A stretch of 38,058 nucleotides of DNA, from the NCBI GenBank assembly GCA_029777225.1, contig JAKOSR010000057.1:1-38058 (forward strand), in the 5' to 3' direction. Position numbers and translations under genes: made by a program. A model generated the notes under the pieces. That model was given only the letters and a program-made list of their open reading frames with translations, was not told the DNA's origin and searched no databases. This DNA comes from Chloroflexota bacterium. Lineage in GTDB: Bacteria > Chloroflexota > Anaerolineae > Anaerolineales > Anaerolineaceae. Position 1 is the stretch's first letter. Each line of letters starts with the position of its first letter. Below, piece by piece: positions 31,740 to 38,058 of this stretch.

Positions 31740-32402
31740 ATGGCCGAAAGCTCGAATAAAAAAATGAATGAAAAAGCGATGAATCCCGCGGAAGAAGAGC
31801 AGATACCCCGTATCGCAGCCGACCCTTCCGAGGAATCCCAGGCCGCCCCAGCCGCGGGTAGATCAACCACGCCCGATCAAGCCCGCCAGTGGTTTGTTAT
31901 CCATTGTTACTCGGGATACGAAAATAAGGTCCGCAAGAACCTTGAGCAGCGTATTGAAACCATGGGCATGAAGGACAAAATCTTCGACGTGGTCATCCCG
32001 ACCCAGGAAGAAATCGAAGTACGCGATGGCAAACGCCGCACTGTGGAGCGCCATGTGTTCCCGGGTTATGTTTTGGTGAACATGGTGCTAGGCGAGGATT
32101 CCTGGTTTGTGGTGCGCAATACGCCCGGCGTAACCGGGTTTGTTGGCATGGGGGACGAACCGACCCCGCTGCGCCCTGAAGAAGTGGCGCAAATCCTGCG
32201 TCGGATGGAAGATGAAGCGCCAACCTACAAGGTCAGCTACAAGCTGGGCGACAGGGTGCGCATTGTGGATGGTCCGTTCAATGATTTCCGCGGAACCGTA
32301 GCCGAAATCAACATGGAGCGTTCCAAGATTCGTGTGATGGTCAACTTCTTTGGGCGGGAAACGCCCGTTGAGCTTGACTTTTTGCAAGTGGAAAAGGCAT
32401 AA
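31740..32402 (+). CDS. nusG: Transcription termination/antitermination factor NusG
   Basis: A 220-residue transcription elongation factor. An acidic, low-complexity N-terminal extension of about 48 residues precedes the NGN domain (ARQWFVIHCYSGYENKVRKNLEQRIE; RHVFPGYVLVNMVLGEDSWFVVRNTPGVTGFVG), then the C-terminal KOW domain (KLGDRVRIVDGPFNDFRGTVAEIN). Such extensions are uncommon in model NusG. AGAGGG lies 7 bases before the first ATG, so the extended form is probably real, though internal Met 9 or 14 could also start. It couples RNA polymerase to Rho or ribosome; conserved neighbour of rplK. Confidence 0.96.
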   Translation: MAESSNKKMNEKAMNPAEEEQIPRIAADPSEESQAAPAAGRSTTPDQARQWFVIHCYSGYENKVRKNLEQRIETMGMKDKIFDVVIPTQEEIEVRDGKRRTVERHVFPGYVLVNMVLGEDSWFVVRNTPGVTGFVGMGDEPTPLRPEEVAQILRRMEDEAPTYKVSYKLGDRVRIVDGPFNDFRGTVAEINMERSKIRVMVNFFGRETPVELDFLQVEKA

Positions 32403-32423
32403 ACCGGAACATTCCGGAAATTC

Positions 32424-32455
32424 GTGGGAGGGTTTGATAGACCCGTTAGCACCAC
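32424..32455 (+). promoter_or_regulatory. L1-binding-site mimic upstream of rplK
   Basis: GTGGGAGGG ... CCCGTTAGCACCAC folds as GTGG/CCAC plus GGGT/ACCC with an asymmetric internal loop. This matches the helix 76/77 L1 site of 23S rRNA (GUGGGAG...GUGAAAUACCAC pattern). L1 is known to repress rplK-rplA translation by binding such a copy. It ends just before the AAAGGAG of rplK. Confidence 0.75.
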
Positions 32456-32470
32456 AAAGGAGATATATTC

Positions 32471-32896
32471 GTGGCAAAGAAAGTAAAAGCAGTCGTCAAA
32501 TTACAGATTATGGCTGGAAAAGCGAATCCAGCACCGCCAATTGGTCCCGCGTTAGCCCCGCACGGTGTCAACATCATGGCCTTTTGCAAGGAATACAACG
32601 CCCGCACCTCCAACCGTGCCGGTGAAATTATCCCCGCGGAAATCACCATCTTCATGGATGGTTCCTTTAAGTTTGAACTTAAGTCCTCGCCAGCCCCTGT
32701 GCTGCTGAAAAAAGCCGCCGGGATTAGCAAGGGCTCCGCAACCCCGCAAACTGAAAAAGTGGGCAAGGTTACCCGCGCCCAGTTGCGTGAGATTGCTGAA
32801 GTCAAGTTCAAGGATATGAACGCGAACGATATCGAAGGCGCCGTCAAGCAGCTTGAAGGCACCGCCCGCAACATGGGTATTACGGTAATCGATTAA
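32471..32896 (+). CDS. rplK: Ribosomal protein uL11
   Basis: A 141-residue protein of the GTPase-associated centre (L11 stalk base). Typical features are KLQIMAGKANPAPPIGPALAPHGVNIMAFCKEYNA and FKFELKSSPAPVLLKKAAG, with C-terminal RNA-binding MNANDIEGAVKQLEGTARNMGI. The start is GTG at 32471 with AAAGGAG upstream. It is preceded by an L1-site mimic and followed by a second one before rplA. Confidence 0.98.
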   Translation: MAKKVKAVVKLQIMAGKANPAPPIGPALAPHGVNIMAFCKEYNARTSNRAGEIIPAEITIFMDGSFKFELKSSPAPVLLKKAAGISKGSATPQTEKVGKVTRAQLREIAEVKFKDMNANDIEGAVKQLEGTARNMGITVID

Positions 32897-32912
32897 TCAA
32901 GAGAGAATGATT

Positions 32913-32943
32913 GTGGGAGGGCTCCCCGGCCCGCTATGACCAC
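32913..32943 (+). promoter_or_regulatory. Second L1-binding-site mimic, upstream of rplA
   Basis: GTGGGAGGG ... CCCGCTATGACCAC has the same layout as the copy before rplK (GTGG/CCAC outer stem, GGG-C/G-CCC inner stem, and a CCCG-nTA-ACCAC asymmetric side). The two copies differ in the hairpin loop, as expected for a conserved structure rather than a simple repeat. It is followed by AAGGAG and the rplA ATG. Confidence 0.75.
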
Positions 32944-32955
32944 CAAGGAGTATTC

Positions 32956-33678
32956 ATGTCAAAACACGGGAAAAATTTTGTAAACGCAAGCAAGAAGATT
33001 GAGACCGACAAGCTTTACAGTCCAAAGGAAGCTTTGGAGTTGGTTAAGTCCACCAGTTTCGCCAAGTTTGATGAGACTGTGGAAGTTCACATGCGCACTG
33101 GTTTGGACCCTCGCCAGGCCGATCAGCAAATCCGCGACGTTGTTGTGCTGCCCAATGGCTTGGGCAAGACCGTGCGTGTGCTGGTCTTCGCCCAGGGCGA
33201 AGCGGCCGCGGCCGCCCGTGCTGCTGGTGCCGATTTTGTGGCTGAAACTGACGAAGAAATCGCCCGTATTGCGGGTGGTTACACCGACTTTGATGTCTCT
33301 GTGGGTACCATGGATATGATGGGCAAGGTTGGCCGGTTGGGCCGTGTTTTGGGCCCCCGCAACCTGATGCCAAACCCCAAAGCTGGCACCGTTGTGCAGC
33401 CGGGCGATATCGCCCAGGCCATCAAGACCGCCAAAGCCGGCCGCGTGGAGTTCCGCCTGGATAAAAGCGCCAACATCCATGTGCCGTTGGGCAAAGTGTC
33501 GTTCACAGCTGAAGCGCTGCACGAGAACATGGCAGCCCTGATGAGCGCCGTGCGCAAAGCCCGACCATCCGGAGCCAAAGGCTTGTTCATCAAGAAGGTC
33601 ACGGTTGCATCAACCATGGGCCCTGGTGTCAGAGTTGACCCCAACACGGCCATGGCGATGGAAGCCGAACAGCTTTAA
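32956..33678 (+). CDS. rplA: Ribosomal protein uL1
   Basis: A 240-residue protein of the L1 stalk that helps release deacylated tRNA. Characteristic segments are SPKEALELVKSTSFAKFDETVEVHMRTGLDPRQADQQIR, the RNA-binding GRLGRVLGPRNLMPNPKAGTV and KGLFIKKVTVASTMGPGVRVD. The start at 32956 has AAGGAG 5 bases upstream; the longer frame from 32911 reads through the L1-mimic hairpin and is rejected. L1 likely controls its own operon through the two mimic sites. Confidence 0.98.
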   Translation: MSKHGKNFVNASKKIETDKLYSPKEALELVKSTSFAKFDETVEVHMRTGLDPRQADQQIRDVVVLPNGLGKTVRVLVFAQGEAAAAARAAGADFVAETDEEIARIAGGYTDFDVSVGTMDMMGKVGRLGRVLGPRNLMPNPKAGTVVQPGDIAQAIKTAKAGRVEFRLDKSANIHVPLGKVSFTAEALHENMAALMSAVRKARPSGAKGLFIKKVTVASTMGPGVRVDPNTAMAMEAEQL

Positions 33679-33709
33679 TTTGATGTTTCCTGGGCGACAG
33701 CCACCGGTG

Positions 33710-33718
33710 TGGTATAAT
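33710..33718 (+). promoter_or_regulatory. Extended -10 promoter of the rplJ-rplL operon
   Basis: TGG-TATAAT (33710-33718): consensus -10 with extended TG motif; no good -35, which is usual for extended -10 promoters. It lies 32 bases after rplA, so rplJL has its own promoter. Confidence 0.7.
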
Positions 33719-33726
33719 GCCCGGGT

Positions 33727-33839
33727 TGAACAATTGAATAGTGCCTTAAGCACACTTCACTTAAGAAAGCTGGTGCCGTTAACGGCTTAATTTCCCGCCG
33801 AGGTGGAGGTCAGAAGCAAGCATTGATGATGCCTGGTTG
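33727..33839 (+). promoter_or_regulatory. L10 leader RNA (autoregulatory leader of rplJ)
   Basis: The leader between the promoter and the attenuator contains the typical L10-leader core GCCGAGGTGG (near 33796-33807) and flanking helices. In this leader the L10-(L12) complex is known to bind and direct premature termination. Exact boundaries are approximate. Confidence 0.7.
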
Positions 33840-33880
33840 ATCTCTTTCCGCGGTGGATAGCGGAAAGAGATTTTAATTTT
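33840..33880 (+). terminator. Attenuator terminator in the L10 leader
   Basis: ATCTCTTTCCGC (33840-33851) pairs with GCGGAAAGAGAT (33860-33871), loop 8 bases, then TTTTAATTTT. It lies upstream of the rplJ ribosome binding site, so it acts as a regulated attenuator. A second small hairpin, TTCACC 33879-33884 with GGTGAA 33892-33897, holds part of the SD sequence. Confidence 0.85.
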
Positions 33881-33903
33881 CACCGGAAGGAGGTGAATTT
33901 ACA

Positions 33904-34434
33904 TTGGCGTTTTCTAAGCAACAAAAAGAAAAGATTGTTGAACAGTATAGTGATTGGTTGGAGCGGAGCAAGGCTGTGTTTGTGCTTTCCTACAGCAAGA
34001 TGCGCATGCCCACCGTCAATGAAGCCCGTGCCAAGCTGCGTGAAGCGGATGGCCGACTGCATGTGGTGAAAAACCGCCTGTTTGCCCGGGTATTGGAAGA
34101 GCACGGCTACGTGTATGACCCCAAGTTCTGGGAAGGTAATAACGTGGTCGTCTTCGCCTTTGAAGATGCCCCGTCGGTGGCGAAAGCCCTGACCGAGCTC
34201 GTTAAGGGTAATGAATCGTTCCAGGTCCGTGGTGGCTATCTCGATAAGGCCAACCTGACCGTGAAACAGGTCAGCGCGTTATCCGACCTGCCCACTTTGC
34301 CCGTGATGCGTGCCATGTTGATGGGTACCATTTTGGCCCCCGCCAGCAAACTCGTACGCACTTTGGCTGAACCTGCCCGTGGCCTGGCCGCGGTCATCAA
34401 AGCGAAAACCGAACAGCAGCCTGAGGCTGCCTAA
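33904..34434 (+). CDS. rplJ: Ribosomal protein uL10
   Basis: A 176-residue stalk protein that anchors L7/L12 dimers to the ribosome. It shows the family N-terminus KEKIVEQYSDWLERSKAVFVLSYSKM and VNEARAKLREADGRLHVVKNRLFARVL, and a C-terminal helix for L7/L12. The start is a rare TTG at 33904, placed 7 bases after a strong AGGAGGTGA; no ATG lies at a suitable distance. A weak start codon together with a leader attenuator fits tight control of stalk protein synthesis. Confidence 0.97.
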   Translation: MAFSKQQKEKIVEQYSDWLERSKAVFVLSYSKMRMPTVNEARAKLREADGRLHVVKNRLFARVLEEHGYVYDPKFWEGNNVVVFAFEDAPSVAKALTELVKGNESFQVRGGYLDKANLTVKQVSALSDLPTLPVMRAMLMGTILAPASKLVRTLAEPARGLAAVIKAKTEQQPEAA

Positions 34435-34491
34435 TTGAAATAACTTAGTATAAAGAAACAATAAAGAAAAAGGAAATAGGAGTAATTAGAA

Positions 34492-34872
34492 ATGGCTGAA
34501 TTAGCTAAACTTGTTGAGGAACTGAGCCAACTTTCCGTTTTGGAAGCTGCCGACCTCGTGAAAATGTTGGAAGAAAAATGGGGCGTTTCCGCCGCCGCGC
34601 CTGTGGCCGCCGTTGCCGCTGGCCCCGCTGCCGCCGCTGCTGTTGAAGAAGTTGAAGAGAAGACTGAATTCAACGTCATCATCAAAAACGCTGGCCCCAA
34701 GAAGATTGAGGTCATCAAGGTCATCCGCCAGCTCACCAGCCTGGGTCTTGTTGAAGCCAAAAATATGGCCGAAACTGCCAACGCCAAGGTCCTCGAAGCG
34801 GTCACCAAGGAAGTCGCCAACGATGCCAAGGCCAAGCTCGAAGCTGCCGGCGCTGAAGTTGGGCTTGAGTAA
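34492..34872 (+). CDS. rplL: Ribosomal protein bL7/bL12
   Basis: A 126-residue stalk protein. The N-terminal dimerisation helix (LAKLVEELSQLSVLEAADLVKMLEEKWGVS) is followed by an Ala/Val-rich hinge (about 36-52) and the factor-binding C-terminal domain (EKTEFNVIIKNAGPKKIEVIKVIRQLTSLGLVEAKNMAE). It recruits EF-Tu and EF-G. AGGAG precedes the ATG with about 9 bases. Last gene of the ribosomal block, ending in a terminator; rpoB does not follow. Confidence 0.98.
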   Translation: MAELAKLVEELSQLSVLEAADLVKMLEEKWGVSAAAPVAAVAAGPAAAAAVEEVEEKTEFNVIIKNAGPKKIEVIKVIRQLTSLGLVEAKNMAETANAKVLEAVTKEVANDAKAKLEAAGAEVGLE

Positions 34873-34891
34873 TTCCAATACTAAACCAGTA

Positions 34892-34926
34892 AAAACCGCC
34901 CAGGATTATTTCCGGGCGGTTTTTTG
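34892..34926. terminator. Bidirectional terminator between rplL and the ADP-ribosylglycohydrolase gene
   Basis: AAAACCGCCC and GGGCGGTTTT arms (34892-34901 and 34914-34923), A run on the left and T run to 34926. It serves rplL from the left and the convergent gene from the right, whose stop is at 34929. Confidence 0.88.
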
Positions 34927-34928
34927 AT

Positions 34929-35768
34929 TCACTCAAAACACAATCCGGCAAAGTCTTCCCAGGCATTGAAAATTGCCCGTAAATCATCGTTTAGAAAAGA
35001 TAGGGCTTTATTATGGATATCATCGGGAATCCCGTAATAGGCTTGGGCAATCGCACCGGTGATGGCGGCAATTGTGTCGCTGTCTCCGCCGAGAGAAATC
35101 GTAATGCGAATGGAATCCTTAAAAGAGTCGGATTCAAGAAACGCTTGGATGGCTTGAGGTACTGTTCCCTGGCAGGTCTCATCAAATCTGAAGCCTGGTC
35201 TGATCTCATCAATGCTGAAATCCAGGGGGTAGTATTTTTCTTCGATTGTCTTGCGGATCTCATCTTTTGTGGCGCCTTCCCGCGCGAGGAAAATTGCCAC
35301 AACGGTAGCCTCGGCGCCTTTCAAACCCTCTGGGTGATTATGCGTGACAGAAGTGACAGCGGCAGAAAGGCTGGCGACCTCTGTCAGGTTGCGCGCGATA
35401 AACCCGGCCGGACTGACACGCATCGCGGCACCGTTGCCAAAGCTATGGTAAGGCTGAGGTTCATTGGAAAAAAGCCAGTCACTGAACTTCCCCCCATAAC
35501 TCACATTGGGATAACGACGGCCAAGTTCCTGCATGTACTGCATGGTCAGAGCCGAAAGCACGCCCAGGCAATCACGGTCTACCGTATTTTGGTCGGTAAA
35601 CAGATGTGTTTGCAATTCTGTTTCCATGATCGCCTTCGCCACCGCGAGGGTCATGACGGTGTCATCCGTAACAGCGCAATCAGTCGTAAAGAGTTCAAAT
35701 TCCTTGCTACGATGATTGTTGAACTCAAAACGTGAGCCAACAATATCGCCAATAATCGCTCCCAACAT
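34929..35768 (-). CDS. ADP-ribosylglycohydrolase family protein (DraG-like)
   Basis: A 279-residue predicted di-metal hydrolase of the DraG/ARH family, which removes ADP-ribose from modified arginine or other targets. The metal-binding motifs are visible: TDDT at 34-37, and GGDSDTIAAITGAIAQAYYG near residue 228. GNGAAMRVSPAGF and THNHPEGLKGAEA are also family-typical. It starts MLGAIIGDIVGSRFE with GAGGTGAT 4 bases upstream. No ADP-ribosyltransferase (DraT/PARP) is adjacent. It lies between the ribosomal block and lexA, transcribed leftwards. Confidence 0.92.
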   Translation of the reverse strand: MLGAIIGDIVGSRFEFNNHRSKEFELFTTDCAVTDDTVMTLAVAKAIMETELQTHLFTDQNTVDRDCLGVLSALTMQYMQELGRRYPNVSYGGKFSDWLFSNEPQPYHSFGNGAAMRVSPAGFIARNLTEVASLSAAVTSVTHNHPEGLKGAEATVVAIFLAREGATKDEIRKTIEEKYYPLDFSIDEIRPGFRFDETCQGTVPQAIQAFLESDSFKDSIRITISLGGDSDTIAAITGAIAQAYYGIPDDIHNKALSFLNDDLRAIFNAWEDFAGLCFE

Positions 35769-35885
35769 TTATCACCTCAATAGTATTTTATTAGGGTAAC
35801 GGCTTTTGCCGATGAGTCACTCAACCCCATCATTGCAACAAGCAAAGCTTAGTAGTTTTTCACGAATTAGTTCACTACAGACTAT

Positions 35886-35916
35886 AAAAAAACCGTACTG
35901 CCAGCAGCACGGTTTT
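35886..35916 (-). terminator. Terminator of lexA
   Basis: AAAACCGT (35889-35896) and ACGGTTTT (35909-35916) arms with a GC-rich loop; the A run on the plus strand (35886-35892) gives the T tract for the leftward lexA message. The remaining part of the gap (35769-35885) shows nothing recognisable. Confidence 0.8.
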
Positions 35917-35928
35917 GATAGTCACATG

Positions 35929-36636
35929 TTAATTATGGCTTATTTGCCGGATGACCAGGACGACCTTGCCCTGGACCTCAACCGTGCTTGGGTCGTTGAT
36001 GTAGATGGGTTGCATGGTTGGGTTGGCGGGCTGCAGCCTGATCCGTCCGTTCTCGAGATAAAAGTACTTCAGGGTGGTCTCATCCCTGTCGTTGAGCCAA
36101 ACGGCCACCATTTCGCCATTACGGGCGCGGTCCACTTTCTTCATGACTACGATGTCACCGTCATTCACCATTGCGTCAATCATGGAATCGCCATGCACGC
36201 GCAGGGCGTAGAGTTGGTCTTCAGATTCGGAAGCGGGCAAAAGGCTGCGGGCGATATCAATCCCGGAATCGGGATCGTAATAACTAAAATCAGAAGCGGG
36301 AACGGGCATTGGTTCACCGGCGACGATGTTACCTACCAGGGGGATGGTAATCAGCTGGTCTGCCAGGTTGGAGAGGGTTTTGCGCGCGTTCTGGATCACG
36401 TTGCTGCTCTGGGTCTTAAGCAGGTTGATCCCCCGGGAGACGCCGCTTTTACGCTCCAGGAAGCCCATTTCTTCCAGTTGGTTAAGATAGTAGTTGACCA
36501 CCGACGTGGAGCTGATTTGGGTTTGCGTGCCAATTTCCCGGATGGATGGGGGATACCCCGCCTCATTTTGATAGGCTTCGATGAAGCTGAGGATTTTTTG
36601 ATGCCTTGGGCTGAGACCGCGTCGTTTCCGTGCCAT
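35929..36636 (-). CDS. lexA: LexA SOS repressor
   Basis: A 235-residue repressor-protease. The N-terminal winged helix (about 1-70: SPRHQKILSFIEAYQNEAGYPPSIREIG, ISSTSVVNYYLNQLEEMGFLER) binds SOS boxes. The self-cleavage site is A106-G107 in VGNIVAGEP, with nucleophile Ser151 in HGDSMIDAMVNDGD and Lys190 in DETTLKYF. On DNA damage, RecA filaments trigger cleavage. I prefer ATG 36636 (MARKRRGLSP); GTG at 36660 lacks any SD. Its promoter holds a LexA box, showing autoregulation. A terminator follows. Confidence 0.97.
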   Translation of the reverse strand: MARKRRGLSPRHQKILSFIEAYQNEAGYPPSIREIGTQTQISSTSVVNYYLNQLEEMGFLERKSGVSRGINLLKTQSSNVIQNARKTLSNLADQLITIPLVGNIVAGEPMPVPASDFSYYDPDSGIDIARSLLPASESEDQLYALRVHGDSMIDAMVNDGDIVVMKKVDRARNGEMVAVWLNDRDETTLKYFYLENGRIRLQPANPTMQPIYINDPSTVEVQGKVVLVIRQISHN

Positions 36637-36680
36637 TTTGCTCGACTTTCTACCTGTCACTATTAACTGGTTTCACATTT

Positions 36681-36709
36681 ATAATAACAGAACAAATGTT
36701 CAGTGTCAA
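36681..36709 (-). promoter_or_regulatory. lexA promoter with an SOS box in its spacer
   Basis: Minus strand TTGACA (36704-36709), 17 bases, TATTAT (36681-36686). Inside the spacer lies GAACAAATGTTC (36690-36701), a match to the Gram-positive-type LexA site GAAC-N4-GTTC. Bound LexA would block RNA polymerase directly. Confidence 0.88.
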
Positions 36710-36849
36710 GCTTACTTTTCAGCTTTGGAATACGTTGAAATTCTTCACAGGCCTGTCCAAATGAGTCCGTGATAACCTTTGGAATAAACCTTGCAGCCAA
36801 TTACCCACACGAACGGGCCAAAAAATGAGGCCTGTGATGGAGCATTTTT

Positions 36850-38058
36850 ATGAAAACAAAAATTCTGGTCAGGCTGGCGCTGGCACTGATGCTGCTACTC
36901 GGTGCCTTGCCGCTATCAGAGGGATATGGACAACCCAAGATGGAACCGATTGGGCAGACCCCCGCCTGGTGGTCTGGCCTGGTTTCGGCGGATTTTGGCC
37001 TGTTTGCGCCGGGGCAGGGTTGGTTCTTGCTCTCAGACCAGCTGTTCCTAACCGGGGACTCTGGAAATAGCTGGCGTGATATCACCCCAGATTTGGTTCC
37101 CGGGTCTCACCTCCAGGCAGTCACTTTGAATCCGGATGGCACAGGCTGGGCTTTTAGCTCTGCGGGGAGCCTCCAGAGTGGGCGACTATGGCGAACTGAG
37201 GATGGCGGCGAGATCTGGAAAGAAGCCGGACAACAGCCTGTTTTGGATGCACAGTCCGAAGAGGATATGCCCCTGGCGGAAGTCCAGATGGATTGGCTCG
37301 ATGGCGACCATGGTTGGCTGCTCCTCAAACAGGGAACCGGTGTCAACTTTAGCCAGGGCTGGCTTTTTGGGACCAAGGACGGTGGCGCCAGCTGGGATAG
37401 ACTCGAAGCCCCAGCCGCCGAAGAAATGATCTTCCTGGACGAAAGGCTGGGCTTCATGCGCCAGCCCTTCAGGGATGGCGCCCTTTTTATGACCACGAAC
37501 GCGGGAGCCAGCTGGCTGGAACTGGATGGCACAATGCTGGGCCTGGAGTTATCAGCGCGCTTGCTGCTCCCAATGCCTGCGGATAATGGGCAAGCCTGGC
37601 TTCCGGTCATTACGCAAGAAAAACAGGCGGTTTCGGAAGTCTCGTGGTACCTGCTGCAAGGTGATGGTTCGTGGGCGCGGATAGGTGTTGAGCAGCTTGC
37701 TACAGGAATGGCTGGTACAGCGGTATGGCCAGTTCAGATGACCAGCTCCGGACCCGAAACCTGGGCGCTCCCAGAGGCTGACGTGTTTTCAATGCTATCA
37801 ACCGTGAACGGCGCGCTGGCAGTCGGGACGGATGTAGCCCTGGGCAGCTTCTCCAGCTCGGACCCCTCACACGCCTGGGCCAAATTCAAGTACGGCCAGT
37901 GCGATACGCTTGGCTCTACGGAAAAGCAGGGAAAGGACTGCGTTCAGCAGGCTGTCATCCTCGAAACCCGTGATGGCGGGCTCACCTGGGCTCCGCTCAC
38001 GCTTCCCATCGTGGAGGGTTTGGTTGATTTGGCAGAGACGCAATCCGAAATTGGCATA
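36850..38058 (+). CDS. Secreted Asp-box/YCF48-like repeat protein, cut by the right edge
   Basis: The first 403 residues of an exported protein, with no stop before the window end. A signal peptide (MKTKILVRLALALMLLLG, cleavage near ALPLSEG) is followed by repeats of the Asp-box type: TGDSGNSW, TEDGGEIW, TKDGGASW, TTNAGASW and TRDGGLTW. Each has the S/D-x-G-G-x-x-W pattern of beta-propeller blades (YCF48/BNR-like). The fold is a likely extracellular beta-propeller; ligand unknown. ATG 36850 has a GGAG 8 bases upstream. The frame at 36825 overlapping it is a different reading frame and is not used. It is divergent from lexA. Confidence 0.82.
   Translation, partial: MKTKILVRLALALMLLLGALPLSEGYGQPKMEPIGQTPAWWSGLVSADFGLFAPGQGWFLLSDQLFLTGDSGNSWRDITPDLVPGSHLQAVTLNPDGTGWAFSSAGSLQSGRLWRTEDGGEIWKEAGQQPVLDAQSEEDMPLAEVQMDWLDGDHGWLLLKQGTGVNFSQGWLFGTKDGGASWDRLEAPAAEEMIFLDERLGFMRQPFRDGALFMTTNAGASWLELDGTMLGLELSARLLLPMPADNGQAWLPVITQEKQAVSEVSWYLLQGDGSWARIGVEQLATGMAGTAVWPVQMTSSGPETWALPEADVFSMLSTVNGALAVGTDVALGSFSSSDPSHAWAKFKYGQCDTLGSTEKQGKDCVQQAVILETRDGGLTWAPLTLPIVEGLVDLAETQSEIGI

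Noticed and set aside
35806..36666. Long rightward open frame opposite lexA (286 residues)
   Set aside because: It is the antisense of lexA, has no family features and no SD; lexA is certain.
36749..36758. Ten-base palindrome ACAGGCCTGT between lexA and the Asp-box gene considered as a second operator
   Set aside because: Short, does not match the LexA box, and such palindromes occur by chance.
1..38058. Search for CRISPR arrays, insertion sequences, integrases or prophage genes
   Set aside because: None seen; no spaced direct repeats and no transposase or integrase motifs in any long frame.

Overview
The window looks like a chromosomal core region of a moderately GC-rich, free-living bacterium, most probably a member of the Chloroflexota (Anaerolineae-like). 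This assignment is an inference. It rests on the overall protein style, the Gram-positive-type SOS box (GAAC-N4-GTTC) at lexA, the operon of Chloroflexota-style membrane proteins with a MutL-like ATPase, and the order tRNA-Thr/Tyr/Thr-tuf-rpmG-tRNA-Trp-secE-nusG-rplK-rplA-rplJ-rplL. I see no insertion sequence, prophage, integron or CRISPR array. Essentially all sequence is accounted for by genes plus short regulatory gaps.

Layout. 1-3602: a leftward block with a gene cut by the left edge, an AraC/GyrI-like regulator, a GNAT acetyltransferase and an ABC-F ATPase whose second Walker A lacks its lysine. 3820-6256: a rightward overlapping pair, a YbhN-type membrane protein and an FAD-dependent oxidoreductase. 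6257-6695: a 439-base gap before dnaA with no convincing DnaA boxes. 6696-11408: dnaA, and convergent to it a small ORF plus polA; the dnaA and polA ends overlap by 13 bases. 11566-14282: a TldD/PmbA peptidase pair with a strong terminator. 14414-19155: metabolic genes (SagB-like dehydrogenase, duplicated EamA transporter, dCMP deaminase, pirin, dihydrolipoamide dehydrogenase), again ending in a strong terminator.

19357-26292 is the least understood part. A possible structured RNA leads into a tightly coupled six-gene operon: a double-anchored protein, a six-helix protein, a zinc-ribbon protein with WLxxIR repeats and two membrane anchors, a second six-helix protein, a MutL/GlmL-like ASKHA ATPase, and a barrel/KOW-like protein. 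No glutamate mutase or B12 gene is nearby. This is the best candidate for an undescribed system. A membrane protein with an SH3-like outer domain converges on it, followed by a BMP-like lipoprotein and a second GNAT enzyme.

29454-34926 is the translation and transcription superoperon. It has rich RNA control: hairpins in most of the gaps around the tRNAs, a hairpin that appears to bring the rpmG ribosome binding site to its start codon, two separate copies of an L1-binding-site mimic (before rplK and before rplA), and an L10 leader with an attenuator and a TTG start for rplJ. 34929-38058 holds an ADP-ribosylglycohydrolase, lexA with an SOS box inside its own promoter, and a secreted Asp-box/YCF48-like protein cut by the right edge.

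Several genes (the AraC regulator, ABC-F, YbhN, the BMP-like lipoprotein) have a -10 element only 7-9 bases from the start codon and little or no ribosome binding site, so they may be read from leaderless messages.
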